Shown here piece by piece: positions 1 through 8,062 of a stretch of DNA of 64,000 nucleotides; the first letter of the stretch is position 1; each line of letters starts with the position of its first letter. The notes under the pieces are model-generated. The model had not been told where the DNA came from. It searched no databases and was given only the letters and a program-made list of their open reading frames with translations. This DNA is from Pseudomonas sp. Fl4BN1 (lineage in GTDB: Bacteria > Pseudomonadota > Gammaproteobacteria > Pseudomonadales > Pseudomonadaceae): assembly GCF_009908285.1 (NCBI RefSeq), contig NZ_JAAARM010000003.1, positions 124,001 through 188,000 on the forward strand, written 5' to 3'. A program made the translations under genes and the position numbers.

Positions 1-1
1 G

Positions 2-601
2 AAGACCGGGCTGATCATTCCCATCGGTGATTGGGTGTTGAACGAAGCCTGCCGGCAAATGCGCGAGTGGTACGTCCAGGGCTACACCGACTGGCGCATC
101 GCGGTGAACCTCTCGGCCCTGCAGTTCTGTCATGTGGGGCTGGTCAAGAGCGTCACCGGTGCCCTTGAGCGCTATGAACTGCCGGCCAACAACCTGACCC
201 TGGAGATCACCGAGACCACGGCGATGAATGACGCCGATGTCAGCATGGTGGTGTTGCAGCAACTGGCGGACATGGGAGTGGACCTGTCCATCGATGACTT
301 TGGCACGGGCTATTCGAGCCTGATGTACCTCAAGCGCCTGCCAGCCAACGAGCTGAAGATCGACCGTGGGTTTGTCCGCGACCTGGAGCATGACAGCGAC
401 GACGCGGCGATCGTCTCGGCGATTGTCGCCCTGGGCCAGGCCCTGGGTTTGCGCATCGTCGCCGAGGGCGTGGAGACTGGCGTGCAGCAGACCTTTCTCA
501 CCCAATTGGGCTGCGACTCACTGCAAGGTTACTTCCTTGGCCACCCGTTGCCTCCTGAAGGCTTCATGCAAGGCATCCACCTGGCCGAACACAAGGCCTG
601 A
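2..601 (+). CDS. EAL-domain cyclic-di-GMP phosphodiesterase, C-terminal part (gene starts before the window)
   Basis: The reading frame is open from base 2 and stops at 601, giving the last 199 residues of an EAL domain. Such domains hydrolyse c-di-GMP to pGpG. The visible conserved blocks are NLSALQF, EITET, DDFGTGYSSL, LKIDRGFV, AEGVET and the terminal LQGYFLGHPLP. The metal- and substrate-binding residues in these blocks (E of EITE, the DD pair, K of LKID, E of AEGVE) are all intact, which suggests an active enzyme. The EAL signature itself, and any GGDEF, PAS or membrane sensor region, lies upstream and cannot be judged. The domain ends at the C-terminus, as is usual for GGDEF-EAL proteins. 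Confidence 0.93.
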   Translation, partial: KTGLIIPIGDWVLNEACRQMREWYVQGYTDWRIAVNLSALQFCHVGLVKSVTGALERYELPANNLTLEITETTAMNDADVSMVVLQQLADMGVDLSIDDFGTGYSSLMYLKRLPANELKIDRGFVRDLEHDSDDAAIVSAIVALGQALGLRIVAEGVETGVQQTFLTQLGCDSLQGYFLGHPLPPEGFMQGIHLAEHKA

Positions 602-738
602 ATAGCTGGTCGTCCGCGTGCTGCCCGAGCCTGGGGCGGCGCTTATCGGGCGCGCGTCGTGTATCGATGCGGTTTTCATCGTGGCCTGTGCGGTGTTTAA
701 TGGCTGGCGTTGAATTGATCAGTGAGGGAGTCGGCAGC

Positions 739-1485
739 ATGGACAAAGTCATCATCATCACCGGTGGCGGACGGGGAATTGGTGCAGCCACGGCGTTGTT
801 GGCTGCGCAGCAGGGTTTCAAGGTGTGCATCAATTATCAGGCCGATGAGCAGTCGGCCCATCAGGTGCTGGAACAGGTGCGCGCCCTGGGCGTCCAGGCC
901 ATTGCGGTACGTGCCGATGTCAGCATCGAGGATGAGGTCATCGGCCTGTTTCAGCGGGTCGACAGCGAACTGGGCCGGGTCACCGCCCTGGTCAACAATG
1001 CCGGGACCGTGGGGCACAAGTCGCGTCTCGACGAGATGTCCGAATTCCGTATCCAGAAAATCATGAAGACCAATGTCATGGGGCCGATTCTCTGCGCCAA
1101 GCACGCAGTGCTGCGCATGTCGCCGCGTCATGGCGGGCAGGGTGGCAGCATCGTCAACGTGTCATCGGTGGCGGCGCGCCTGGGCTCGCCGGGTGAGTAC
1201 ATCGACTACGCCGCCTCCAAGGGGGCCCTGGATACCTTCACCATCGGCCTGTCCAAGGAAGTGGCGGGCGAGGGCATCCGCGTCAACGCCGTGCGTCCGG
1301 GTTACATCTACACCGACTTCCATGCCCTGAGTGGCGATGCCGACCGGGTCAGCAAGCTGGAGTCGGCCATTCCCATGGGCCGTGGCGGGCGCCCCGACGA
1401 AGTGGCCGAGGCGATTGTCTGGCTGCTGTCGGACAAGGCCTCCTACGCCGCCGGCACCTTCGTCGACCTGGGCGGCGGTCGCTGA
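739..1485 (+). CDS. Short-chain dehydrogenase/reductase (SDR) family oxidoreductase
   Basis: 248-residue classical SDR. The cofactor motif TGGGRGIG lies at residues 8-15, the NNAG motif near residue 90, and the catalytic Ser and YxxxK (YAASK) around residues 145-163. The frame is open further upstream, but the ATG at 739 follows a purine-rich GAGGGAG and puts the Rossmann strand at the normal distance from the N-terminus. The variable region after Gly12 suggests NAD(P) use, but the substrate cannot be told from sequence. Related proteins are often annotated glucose 1-dehydrogenase or 3-oxoacyl-ACP-reductase-like. It stands alone, with a REP pair just downstream. Confidence 0.9.
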   Translation: MDKVIIITGGGRGIGAATALLAAQQGFKVCINYQADEQSAHQVLEQVRALGVQAIAVRADVSIEDEVIGLFQRVDSELGRVTALVNNAGTVGHKSRLDEMSEFRIQKIMKTNVMGPILCAKHAVLRMSPRHGGQGGSIVNVSSVAARLGSPGEYIDYAASKGALDTFTIGLSKEVAGEGIRVNAVRPGYIYTDFHALSGDADRVSKLESAIPMGRGGRPDEVAEAIVWLLSDKASYAAGTFVDLGGGR

Positions 1486-1498
1486 CACCCTGGTTCAT

Positions 1499-1584
1499 CG
1501 CAGGAGCCGGTTTACCGGCGAAGAGGCCGCAGAGTCTTGCACTGGACTTGCGGGCGCCTTCGCTGGCAAGCCAGTTCCTACCTG
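1499..1584. repeat. REP-type inverted palindrome pair
   Basis: Two facing Pseudomonas REP units. The left arm at about 1501-1523 contains the hairpin GCCGGTTTACCGGC. The right arm at about 1558-1584 contains CTGGCAAGCCAG and ends in TTCCTACC. The same arrangement occurs at 4940-5027. It sits between the 3' ends of two convergent genes, a common place for REPs. Confidence 0.8.
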
Positions 1585-2132
1585 GCGTGGCGTCGGCCGG
1601 GGCCGATCAGCAAGGCCAGCAACAGCCCCAGCACGCTGATGCCAAAGCTCAGCGACAGTAGCAGTACGTACCCCAGGGTTTCCTCCGGGCGGGTGCAGCT
1701 GTAGCCAAATCCGTAGCCTTGTTCATCCGCCCAGACACCCGCTACGGCACTCAAGTCCACTGGCGCCGAAGGCGGTGGCTGCTCATTCGAGATACCCAGG
1801 TTCGAATGGCTCGCGCTGCGCATCGCCAGTTGTTCGATGGCCTGTAACTGGGCGTCGTTGCAACGGTTCTGCGCCCAGCTGCCGACCACCACCAGGGCGG
1901 ACAACAGAAGCAGCAGCGGCACCGGGTAATAACGCCGGGTGCGCAGCAGGGGAGCCACCAGCAGCCCGGCAAGGAAACCGGCCAGCAGCAGATTGGCCCA
2001 GTACCACCCAGCGCCTTCCCAGCTCGGCTGCACCAGGAGCATCAGCAGCGGGGGCAGTACAAGGCGGGTCAGCAGCAGGCACAAGGCGGCCGCGAGCAGG
2101 GTGATCAGCAGGGTCTTGATCCAGGACTTCAT
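1578..2132 (-). CDS. Hypothetical inner-membrane protein
   Basis: 184 residues from the ATG at 2132; a TTG two codons upstream is possible. Three hydrophobic segments occupy the first half (about residues 7-29, 45-62 and 70-88). A polar, probably periplasmic loop with two Cys and a Ser/Pro-rich stretch follows, then a fourth hydrophobic segment near the C-terminus (about 155-178). I recognise no family. It lies 42 bp downstream of the second PoNi-like gene in the same direction and could be co-transcribed with that cassette, but nothing in the sequence ties it to the same function. No strong ribosome-binding site is visible. Confidence 0.65.
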   Translation of the reverse strand: MKSWIKTLLITLLAAALCLLLTRLVLPPLLMLLVQPSWEGAGWYWANLLLAGFLAGLLVAPLLRTRRYYPVPLLLLLSALVVVGSWAQNRCNDAQLQAIEQLAMRSASHSNLGISNEQPPPSAPVDLSAVAGVWADEQGYGFGYSCTRPEETLGYVLLLSLSFGISVLGLLLALLIGPGRRHAR

Positions 2133-2174
2133 GGGCAATGCATAACCTGTGTGGAGGGGAGGTAAAGGGACGTA

Positions 2175-2966
2175 TCAGTCCTGCGCCGCTGGCCGGGGAA
2201 TCGGCGGCGGGGTGAAGCGCCGGGCGTATTCGAGCATCTCCCGCGGGAACACCATGTGCTTGACTGCGCTGTCGTCCAGGCCGTACAGGTAGGCCACTGC
2301 CGCGGCTTCAAAGGCCCAGTAGCCGAAGTAGGACTCACCGTCCAGGTGGGAGTCGTGCCATGGGGCCTGCTCGAATGCCTCGTACCACTGGTTGCAGTAG
2401 TCCGCCAGCAGTTCCCGGGGCTCGTCCGGTTGATCGCAGTAGATGGCCCTGATCAGCGGCGTGTAGACAGGGTGGTACCACTCATCAATGTCTGCGCGGC
2501 CCGGCAGGCAGGGCTTGAGCAGATCCTCGATCAGGGTGTCCTCGGCGTGGTAGCCGGCGCGGTCCTGCAGCGCCACCATACGGGGCAGCAGGTCGCGGCG
2601 TTGCAGCAGGATGCACAGGCTGATGACCTGCACGTATTCCTCGTACTGGTAGAGGTAGTCCTCGATGTTCAGTGGTGCGATATCCGGTATTTCATTGCAG
2701 AGGGCCAGTGTGCGCTGGTGCTCCTCGTAGCTGCCGATCAGTGCGTCCAGCTCATCGGCCAACTCCTGCATGTCCTTGCCGCCGGTGTAGCCCAGGATCA
2801 GGTGGTCCAGACGCGCTTGCTTGACCTCCCAGGCCTTGAGCGAAGCTTCCTGTCCGGGGAAATCCTCTTCCAGGGAGTGAGTCTGCCAATGGGCTTCGGC
2901 CCCCGCCAGGAACTCGAGGAGGATGAGGTACTGCTTGTGGTCGAGAAACACTTGCCTGCGTTGCAT
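2175..2966 (-). CDS. PoNi-type immunity protein (DUF1910/DUF1911-like), copy 2
   Basis: 263 residues, soluble and acidic. The C-terminal block GYWAFEAAAVAYLYGLDDSA (about residues 215-234) matches my recollection of the DUF1911 domain, which is found in PoNi proteins that neutralise PoNe DNase toxins of type VI and related secretion systems. The N-terminal helical half is consistent with DUF1910. It is a tandem copy of the gene at 2981-3769. The two share long identical stretches, for example the last about 40 residues. The SD sequence GAGG overlaps the stop codon of the upstream copy, so the copies are probably translationally coupled. No PoNe nuclease gene is visible beside it. The family call is from motif memory, not a search. 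Confidence 0.75.
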   Translation of the reverse strand: MQRRQVFLDHKQYLILLEFLAGAEAHWQTHSLEEDFPGQEASLKAWEVKQARLDHLILGYTGGKDMQELADELDALIGSYEEHQRTLALCNEIPDIAPLNIEDYLYQYEEYVQVISLCILLQRRDLLPRMVALQDRAGYHAEDTLIEDLLKPCLPGRADIDEWYHPVYTPLIRAIYCDQPDEPRELLADYCNQWYEAFEQAPWHDSHLDGESYFGYWAFEAAAVAYLYGLDDSAVKHMVFPREMLEYARRFTPPPIPRPAAQD

Positions 2967-2980
2967 GTCAGTACCCGGCC

Positions 2981-3769
2981 TCAGTGGAGGGGAATCGGCG
3001 GCGGGGTGAAGCGCCGGGCGTATTCGAGCATCTCCCGCGGGAACACCATGTGTTTGACCGCGCTGTCGTCCAGGCCGTAGAGGTAGGCCACCGCCGCGGC
3101 TTCAAAGGCCCAGTAGCCGACGTAGTAACCGCCCTCGTCCATGTCCAGGTGGCTGTCGTACCACGAGGCGTGCTCGAAGGCCTGGTACCACTGGTTGCAG
3201 TACTCCACCAGCAGTTCCCGGGGCTCGTCCGGGTCTTCGCTGTAGATGGCCCAGATCAGGGGCGAGTACATGGGGTGGTACCACTCATCGAGGTCTGTGC
3301 GGTCCGCCAGGTAGGGCTTGAGCAGGTCCTCGATCAGGGTGTCCTCGGCACGATAGCCGGCACGGTCCTGCAACAGCGCCACCCGGGGCAGCAGGTCGCT
3401 GCGTTGCAGCAGGATGCACAGGCTGATGACCTGCACGTATTCCTCGTACTGGTCGAGGTAGTCGTCGATGTTCAGCGGCGCGATGTCCGGCAGCTCTTCG
3501 CAGAGCCCCAGCTTGCGCTGGTAGTCCTCGTAGCCTTCGATCACCCCGTCCAGCTCCTGGGCCAACGCCGCCATGGGCGCACCGCCGGTGTAGTTCAGGA
3601 CCAGGTGGTCCAGGCGCGCGTCCTTGACTTCTGCGGCCTTGAGGGCGGCTTCCTGCTCGGGGCTGTCGGCCGTCATCGAGTGCATCTGCCAGCGGGCTTC
3701 GGTGCCCGCCAGGCTTTCCAGGTAACGGTGGTAATGCGCGTGGCTGAGAAACACTTGTCTGCGGTTCAT
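2981..3769 (-). CDS. PoNi-type immunity protein (DUF1910/DUF1911-like), copy 1
   Basis: 262 residues, paralogous to the gene at 2175-2966 and with the same C-terminal YWAFEAAAVAYLYGLDDSA block. It differs from its twin mainly in the N-terminal 120 residues and by a short insertion (DMDEGG) before GYYVGYWAF. It starts 14 bp after the stop of the effector-like gene at 3784-4839, and its GAGG ribosome-binding site overlaps that gene's TGA. An effector followed directly by its immunity gene is the usual order for secreted toxins. The duplication may provide immunity against two toxin variants, or one copy may be decaying. Function is inferred from the family. Confidence 0.75.
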   Translation of the reverse strand: MNRRQVFLSHAHYHRYLESLAGTEARWQMHSMTADSPEQEAALKAAEVKDARLDHLVLNYTGGAPMAALAQELDGVIEGYEDYQRKLGLCEELPDIAPLNIDDYLDQYEEYVQVISLCILLQRSDLLPRVALLQDRAGYRAEDTLIEDLLKPYLADRTDLDEWYHPMYSPLIWAIYSEDPDEPRELLVEYCNQWYQAFEHASWYDSHLDMDEGGYYVGYWAFEAAAVAYLYGLDDSAVKHMVFPREMLEYARRFTPPPIPLH

Positions 3770-3783
3770 CTGGGTGCCTGGCC

Positions 3784-4839
3784 TCAGTAGACGGGAATCA
3801 GGGTGAAGGGCGCCTTGCGCTGCGAGGTTTCCAGCAGCAGGGTCGCCAGGTCCACTTCGGCCGGCTCCAGGTCAAGCTGCTCCAGCTCTTCCTCCAGCTG
3901 CTGCGCATCGGCGGGCAGGGCCGAGATCGGCAGGCGCAGGTAGGGGCGGGGGTCTTCGCCGTAATACACCTTGGCCGGACCGGGAGGAATGCCCTCCAGG
4001 CGGGCGAAGCCTTGTTCGTCTAGGTTGCCTTCGGCTTGCGAACCGTCGCTGAAGATCACTCGGTAGGCGGCGCCGGATACCGGCTCCAGGTTGGGGTGAT
4101 GCAGGTTCAGCTCCAGCCAGTGGTCTTCACCGGTGAGGTGTTCCATGCCCTGGTTGATGTCCCGGGTGAGGCTTGCGGCATCGCGGCTTTCAGGCGGCGC
4201 TGCGCGGTTGATGGTGGACGTGCCGGCTTCCAGTGAGGATTGCGGCTTGGGCTGTAGGGCCGGGCCACGGCTGTGGGCGGCGGCCGAGCTGTTGCGCTGT
4301 TCGGCGACCCAGGGGGCGATGCGTTCTTGCACCGAGGCCATGAGGAACTCAGTGTGTTCCTGGGCTTCGTTGAGGTTGTGGATCACCAGGCGTTGCTGCT
4401 GGGGCGTGAGGTTGTTGAAGGTCGAGGAGGCGCGCACGCCGCTGATGATCTCGGGCAGTTCCTCGGCCAGGCGCTGTGGCTCCAGGCACTTCTCCAGCAA
4501 CTGTTCGGGGCTGGTCTTCAGGCGGCAGGCCAGCAGGGTGTGGCGGATCAGGTCGAAGAGCTTTTCGGCGTGGCGCTGGGGCGCGCGGTTGATCAGGCGC
4601 AGCAGGATCTTCAGGCCTTGGCCGGGGCCGGGGATCCAGCCGATCAGGGCCAGGGCCAGGTCAAAGAAGGCGTCCTCTTCGTCCTTGGGGTTGTTGATCG
4701 CATCCAGTTCGAAGATCGCCTGGATGCAGTCGTAGGCGTTGAGCTCCTGGGTCAGCAGCGGCAGGCGGCCGCGTTCAATGGCCTTGAGCAGTTCGGCCTT
4801 GGCCTCTGGGTAGTCGTCGTAATACAGGTCTTCGACCAT
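3784..4839 (-). CDS. Putative type VI effector-like protein without an obvious toxin domain
   Basis: 351 residues from the ATG at 4839. The frame is open 57 codons further upstream, but that part runs through a REP. The first about 180 residues are predicted mostly helical, with a hydrophobic patch (ALALIGWIPGPGQGLKILLRL, about residues 60-80). A low-complexity Ser/Ala/Pro linker follows (about 185-230). Next comes a beta-rich module with FSDGSQAEGNLDEQGFARLEG and PGPAKVYYGEDP (about 255-300), which resembles the transthyretin-like segments seen in VgrG and PAAR-associated effectors. The protein ends about 50 residues later. No PoNe, Rhs or known nuclease motif is seen, although two PoNi-type immunity genes follow at once. 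It may be a loader or a truncated effector, or its toxic part may be the helical half. Confidence 0.55.
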   Translation of the reverse strand: MVEDLYYDDYPEAKAELLKAIERGRLPLLTQELNAYDCIQAIFELDAINNPKDEEDAFFDLALALIGWIPGPGQGLKILLRLINRAPQRHAEKLFDLIRHTLLACRLKTSPEQLLEKCLEPQRLAEELPEIISGVRASSTFNNLTPQQQRLVIHNLNEAQEHTEFLMASVQERIAPWVAEQRNSSAAAHSRGPALQPKPQSSLEAGTSTINRAAPPESRDAASLTRDINQGMEHLTGEDHWLELNLHHPNLEPVSGAAYRVIFSDGSQAEGNLDEQGFARLEGIPPGPAKVYYGEDPRPYLRLPISALPADAQQLEEELEQLDLEPAEVDLATLLLETSQRKAPFTLIPVY

Positions 4840-4939
4840 GACGTGTTCCGGTCCCTGGAAAAATGGAGCGCGGATGCTGAAGGAATTGAGGGGCGGGGGC
4901 AAGGGGATTGTTCGGCGGCCCGCGTATCGAGCACCTCTG

Positions 4940-5027
4940 CGTAGGAGCCGGCTTGCCGGCGAAAGGGGCCTTGGATTGTGCCACGATCCTGAAGACGCTT
5001 TCGCTGGCAAGCCAGCTCCTGCAGACG
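4940..5027. repeat. REP-type inverted palindrome pair
   Basis: Facing REP units: GTAGGAGCCGGCTTGCCGGC at 4941-4960 and CGCTGGCAAGCCAGCTCCTG at about 5002-5021. The outer ends are complementary (GTAGGAGC against GCTCCTGC), so the whole element can fold. It lies in the intergenic region between the mocR-type gene (which starts at 6473 and ends at 5037) and the effector-like gene start at 4839. Confidence 0.85.
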
Positions 5028-5036
5028 GGCTGGTGG

Positions 5037-6473
5037 TCAGAAAGAACGGATGATCCGCCCCAGGGTTTCCATGGCTTGTTCCATGGCTTCATTCCACGGA
5101 CTGCCGTAGTTCAGGCGAATGCAGTTGCGAAAGCGCTGGGTCGGGGAAAAGATCGGCCCGGGGGCGATGCTGATGCCTTGGGCCAGGGCCATCTGGAACA
5201 GTTTCAGCGAATCCATCTGCGGCGGCAGTTCCAGCCACAGGAAGTAGCCGCCCGCCGGCTGGCTGACTCGGGTCTGGGCCGGGAAGTAACGGCCAATCGC
5301 CGCCAGCATCGCGCTCTGCTGTTCTTCCAGGGCATAGCGCAACTTGCGCAGGTGGCGGTCGTAGCCACCGTGCTGCAGGTAGTCGGCAATCGCCGCCTGG
5401 GCCGGCATCGAGGCGCACAGCGAGGTCATCAGTTTCAGCCGTTCGATTTTCTGCGCATAGCGCCCTGCAGCCACCCAGCCGACGCGGTAACCCGGGGCCA
5501 GGCTCTTGGCGAAGGAGCCGCAGTGCATCACCAGGCCCTCGGTGTCGAAGGCCTTGGCCGGCTTCGGCGCTTGTTGGCCGTAGTACAACTCGGCGTAAAC
5601 GTCGTCCTCGATCAGCGGCACCTGGTGCTGGCGCAACAGCTCCACCAACTCCTGTTTCTTCGCCTCGGGCATGCTCGCGCCCATCGGGTTCTGGAAGCTG
5701 GTCATGCACCAGCAGGCCTTGATTGGGTGGCGCTCAAGGGTCTGGGCCAGCACCCCGAGGTCGATGCCGTCGCGCGGGTGCACGGGGATTTCCACCGCCT
5801 TGAGCTTGAGCCGCTCCAGTACTTGCAGGCTGGCGTAGAAGGCCGGGGCCTCGATGGCTACCAGGTCGCCGGGTTCGGTCACGGCCTGCAGGCACAGGTT
5901 CAGCGCTTCCAGGGCGCCGTTGGTGATCAGCAGCTCCTCCATGGGCAGCATCAGGCCGGCGACCATGTAGCGCAGGGCGATCTGCCGGCGCAGTTGCGGG
6001 TTGCCCGGGGACATGTCGGTGACCACCACCCGCGGGTCCATTTCGCGGCTGGCACTGGCCAGGGAGCGGGACAGGCGCTGCAGGGGGAACAGGGTCGGGC
6101 TGGGGAACGCCGAGCCGAAGGGCACGGTGCTCGGGTCCTTGATCGAGTCGAGCACCGAGAACACCAGCTCGCTGACATCGACTTCGGTGGATTCATTGAC
6201 TTCGCTGCTGATCACCGGCTCGGAAAACGGGCTCGGCGCATGGGCATTGACGAAGTAGCCGGAGCGCGGGCGGGCGCGGATCAGGCCGCGGCGCTCCAGC
6301 AGGTAATAGGCCTGGAACACCGTCGACGGGCTGACCCCGTAGGTCTGGCTGGCGTAGCGCACCGAAGGCACACGCTGGCCAGGGCCAAGGACCCCGGAGC
6401 GAATCAGTTCGGCGATGTCCTCGGCGAATTTTTCGTAGCGTTTCATCTGCGGTTGAAGATCCAGTCTGGTCAT
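5037..6473 (-). CDS. MocR/PdxR-type regulator: GntR winged helix fused to an aminotransferase-like domain
   Basis: 478 residues, the usual MocR length. Residues about 10-75 form a GntR-type winged helix (GQRVPSVRYASQTYGVSPST), followed by a linker. A fold-type I PLP-dependent aminotransferase-like domain runs from about residue 110 to the end. The PLP lysine sits in CGSFAKSLAPGYR. The FQNPMGASMP segment and the C-terminal CIRLNYG are typical. MocR proteins usually sense PLP plus an amino compound and control transport or metabolism genes nearby. Here no obvious target flanks it, so the effector and regulon are unknown. The start ATG at 6473 keeps the full N-terminal helix. Confidence 0.88.
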   Translation of the reverse strand: MTRLDLQPQMKRYEKFAEDIAELIRSGVLGPGQRVPSVRYASQTYGVSPSTVFQAYYLLERRGLIRARPRSGYFVNAHAPSPFSEPVISSEVNESTEVDVSELVFSVLDSIKDPSTVPFGSAFPSPTLFPLQRLSRSLASASREMDPRVVVTDMSPGNPQLRRQIALRYMVAGLMLPMEELLITNGALEALNLCLQAVTEPGDLVAIEAPAFYASLQVLERLKLKAVEIPVHPRDGIDLGVLAQTLERHPIKACWCMTSFQNPMGASMPEAKKQELVELLRQHQVPLIEDDVYAELYYGQQAPKPAKAFDTEGLVMHCGSFAKSLAPGYRVGWVAAGRYAQKIERLKLMTSLCASMPAQAAIADYLQHGGYDRHLRKLRYALEEQQSAMLAAIGRYFPAQTRVSQPAGGYFLWLELPPQMDSLKLFQMALAQGISIAPGPIFSPTQRFRNCIRLNYGSPWNEAMEQAMETLGRIIRSF

Positions 6474-6610
6474 TGAGTCAACGTGTGTGCGGTGGCGAGG
6501 GAGTGGGGAGGTACTTGACCGCCATGGCGGTCGTGAACGCTCATTGCCGGTGGCTCCGCAGGGGCGGCCTCAATCGAGGCACGCCCCTCTCGCCACGGCA
6601 TTCTAGAGGT

Positions 6611-8026
6611 TCAGCGGTTCATCGGGGCGACAAAACGACTCTTGGCCACGGCGTAGACCCCGGGTTTGTCGCTGTCGGTGACTTTGAAGGTGATGGCCTG
6701 GGAGCTGCTTTGCGGGCGGTCCTGGATCATCGCCACGGAAACCGGCAGGTCGGTGATTTCTCCCGGGGCCAGGCCCAGCTCGGTCTTGCCCTGCAGTTCG
6801 AAGCCATCGCCATCTACCAGGGCTACGCGGTACTGCTGGTATTCCTGGGTCTTGTTGATGATCTTCAGGCTGTAGATGTTCTCGATCTGCCCCTGGGCGT
6901 TCTCGCGGAACAGACCACGGTCCTTGCTCACGTCCAGCGACACCATCGGCCGCTGCACCAGGGCCATGGCCAGGGCGCCAATCATCACCAGCAGCACCAG
7001 GCTGTAGCCCACCAGGCGCGGCCGCAGCAGATGGGTCTTGCCCCCTTGCAGTTCATGCTCCGAGGTATAGGCGATCAGGCCGCGGGCATAGCCCATCTTG
7101 TCCATGATCGAATCACAGGCATCGATGCAGGCGGCACAGCCGATGCATTCCATCTGCAGGCCGTCGCGGATGTCGATGCCGGTAGGGCAGACCTGGACAC
7201 ACACCTGGCAGTCGATGCAATCACCCAGGCCGACATCGGCAGGTTTCACATCGCGCTTGCGCGGGCCACGGCTTTCACCACGGACCGGGTTGTAGGAGAT
7301 GGTCAGGGTGTCCTTGTCGAACATCACGCTCTGGAAGCGCGCATAAGGGCACATGTGCATGCACACCGCTTCACGCAGCCAGCCGGCATTGATGTAGGTG
7401 GCGGCGGCGAAGAACAGCACCCAGAACAGGCTCAGGCCACCGATCTGCAGGGTCAGCAGTTCCTGGGCCAGGGGGCGGATCGGGGTGAAGTAGCCAACGA
7501 AGGTCAGGCCGGTAAGCAGGCTGATGGCCAGCCACAGCGTGTGTTTCATCGCGCGTCGAGCCAGCTTGTTCAGGCCCCAGGGCGCGGCTTGCAGCTTGAT
7601 CCGCTGGTTGCGTTCGCCTTCGGTGACCTTCTCGCACCACATGAACAGCCAGGTCCAGGAACTTTGCGGGCAGGTGTAGCCGCACCACACGCGGCCGGCG
7701 AACACCGTGATGGCGAACAGGCCGAAGGCGCAGATGATCAGCAGGGCCGAAAGGAGGATGAAGTCCTGGGGCCAGAAGGTTGCGCCAAAGATGTGGAACT
7801 TGCTTTCGGCCAGGTCCCAGAGCACCGCTTGGCGGCCACCCCAGTTCAACCAGACAGTGCCGAAGAACATCAGGAACAGGAACCCGGCGCCGGTCATGCG
7901 CAGGGTACGGAACAAACCAGTGAAACTACGGGTGAAGACTTGCTTGTCGGTGGTCTTCGACTTCATCTGTTTAGGGTGTGAAGGTTCGAAGGTTTCTACT
8001 AATCGGACGGGGATTCTTTCGCTCAT
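6611..8026 (-). CDS. ccoG: Cytochrome c oxidase accessory protein CcoG (RdxA/FixG family)
   Basis: 471 residues from the ATG at 8026, chosen because MSERIPVR is the familiar family start; the frame opens 12 codons earlier. It is a membrane-bound polyferredoxin needed to deliver or reduce copper for cbb3-type oxidase assembly. Visible features are a TM helix after SFTGLFRTLRM, the CGYTCPQ motif, and two cysteine clusters of 4Fe-4S type (CIDCQVCVQVCPTG and CIGCAACIDACDS). A last TM helix follows near residue 340, then a C-terminal Ig-like periplasmic domain. The ccoNOPQ and ccoHIS partners are not in this window. An Anr-box-like palindrome lies about 195 bp upstream. Confidence 0.95.
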   Translation of the reverse strand: MSERIPVRLVETFEPSHPKQMKSKTTDKQVFTRSFTGLFRTLRMTGAGFLFLMFFGTVWLNWGGRQAVLWDLAESKFHIFGATFWPQDFILLSALLIICAFGLFAITVFAGRVWCGYTCPQSSWTWLFMWCEKVTEGERNQRIKLQAAPWGLNKLARRAMKHTLWLAISLLTGLTFVGYFTPIRPLAQELLTLQIGGLSLFWVLFFAAATYINAGWLREAVCMHMCPYARFQSVMFDKDTLTISYNPVRGESRGPRKRDVKPADVGLGDCIDCQVCVQVCPTGIDIRDGLQMECIGCAACIDACDSIMDKMGYARGLIAYTSEHELQGGKTHLLRPRLVGYSLVLLVMIGALAMALVQRPMVSLDVSKDRGLFRENAQGQIENIYSLKIINKTQEYQQYRVALVDGDGFELQGKTELGLAPGEITDLPVSVAMIQDRPQSSSQAITFKVTDSDKPGVYAVAKSRFVAPMNR

Positions 8027-8062
8027 GGTCGTTCGCTCATCAGCCTCCATCAGGCACGGCAA

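Noticed and set aside
4908..7981. Long plus-strand frames (4908-6476 and 6473-7981) antisense to the mocR-type gene and ccoG
   Set aside because: No domain signature and no ribosome-binding site; both minus-strand genes are well supported.
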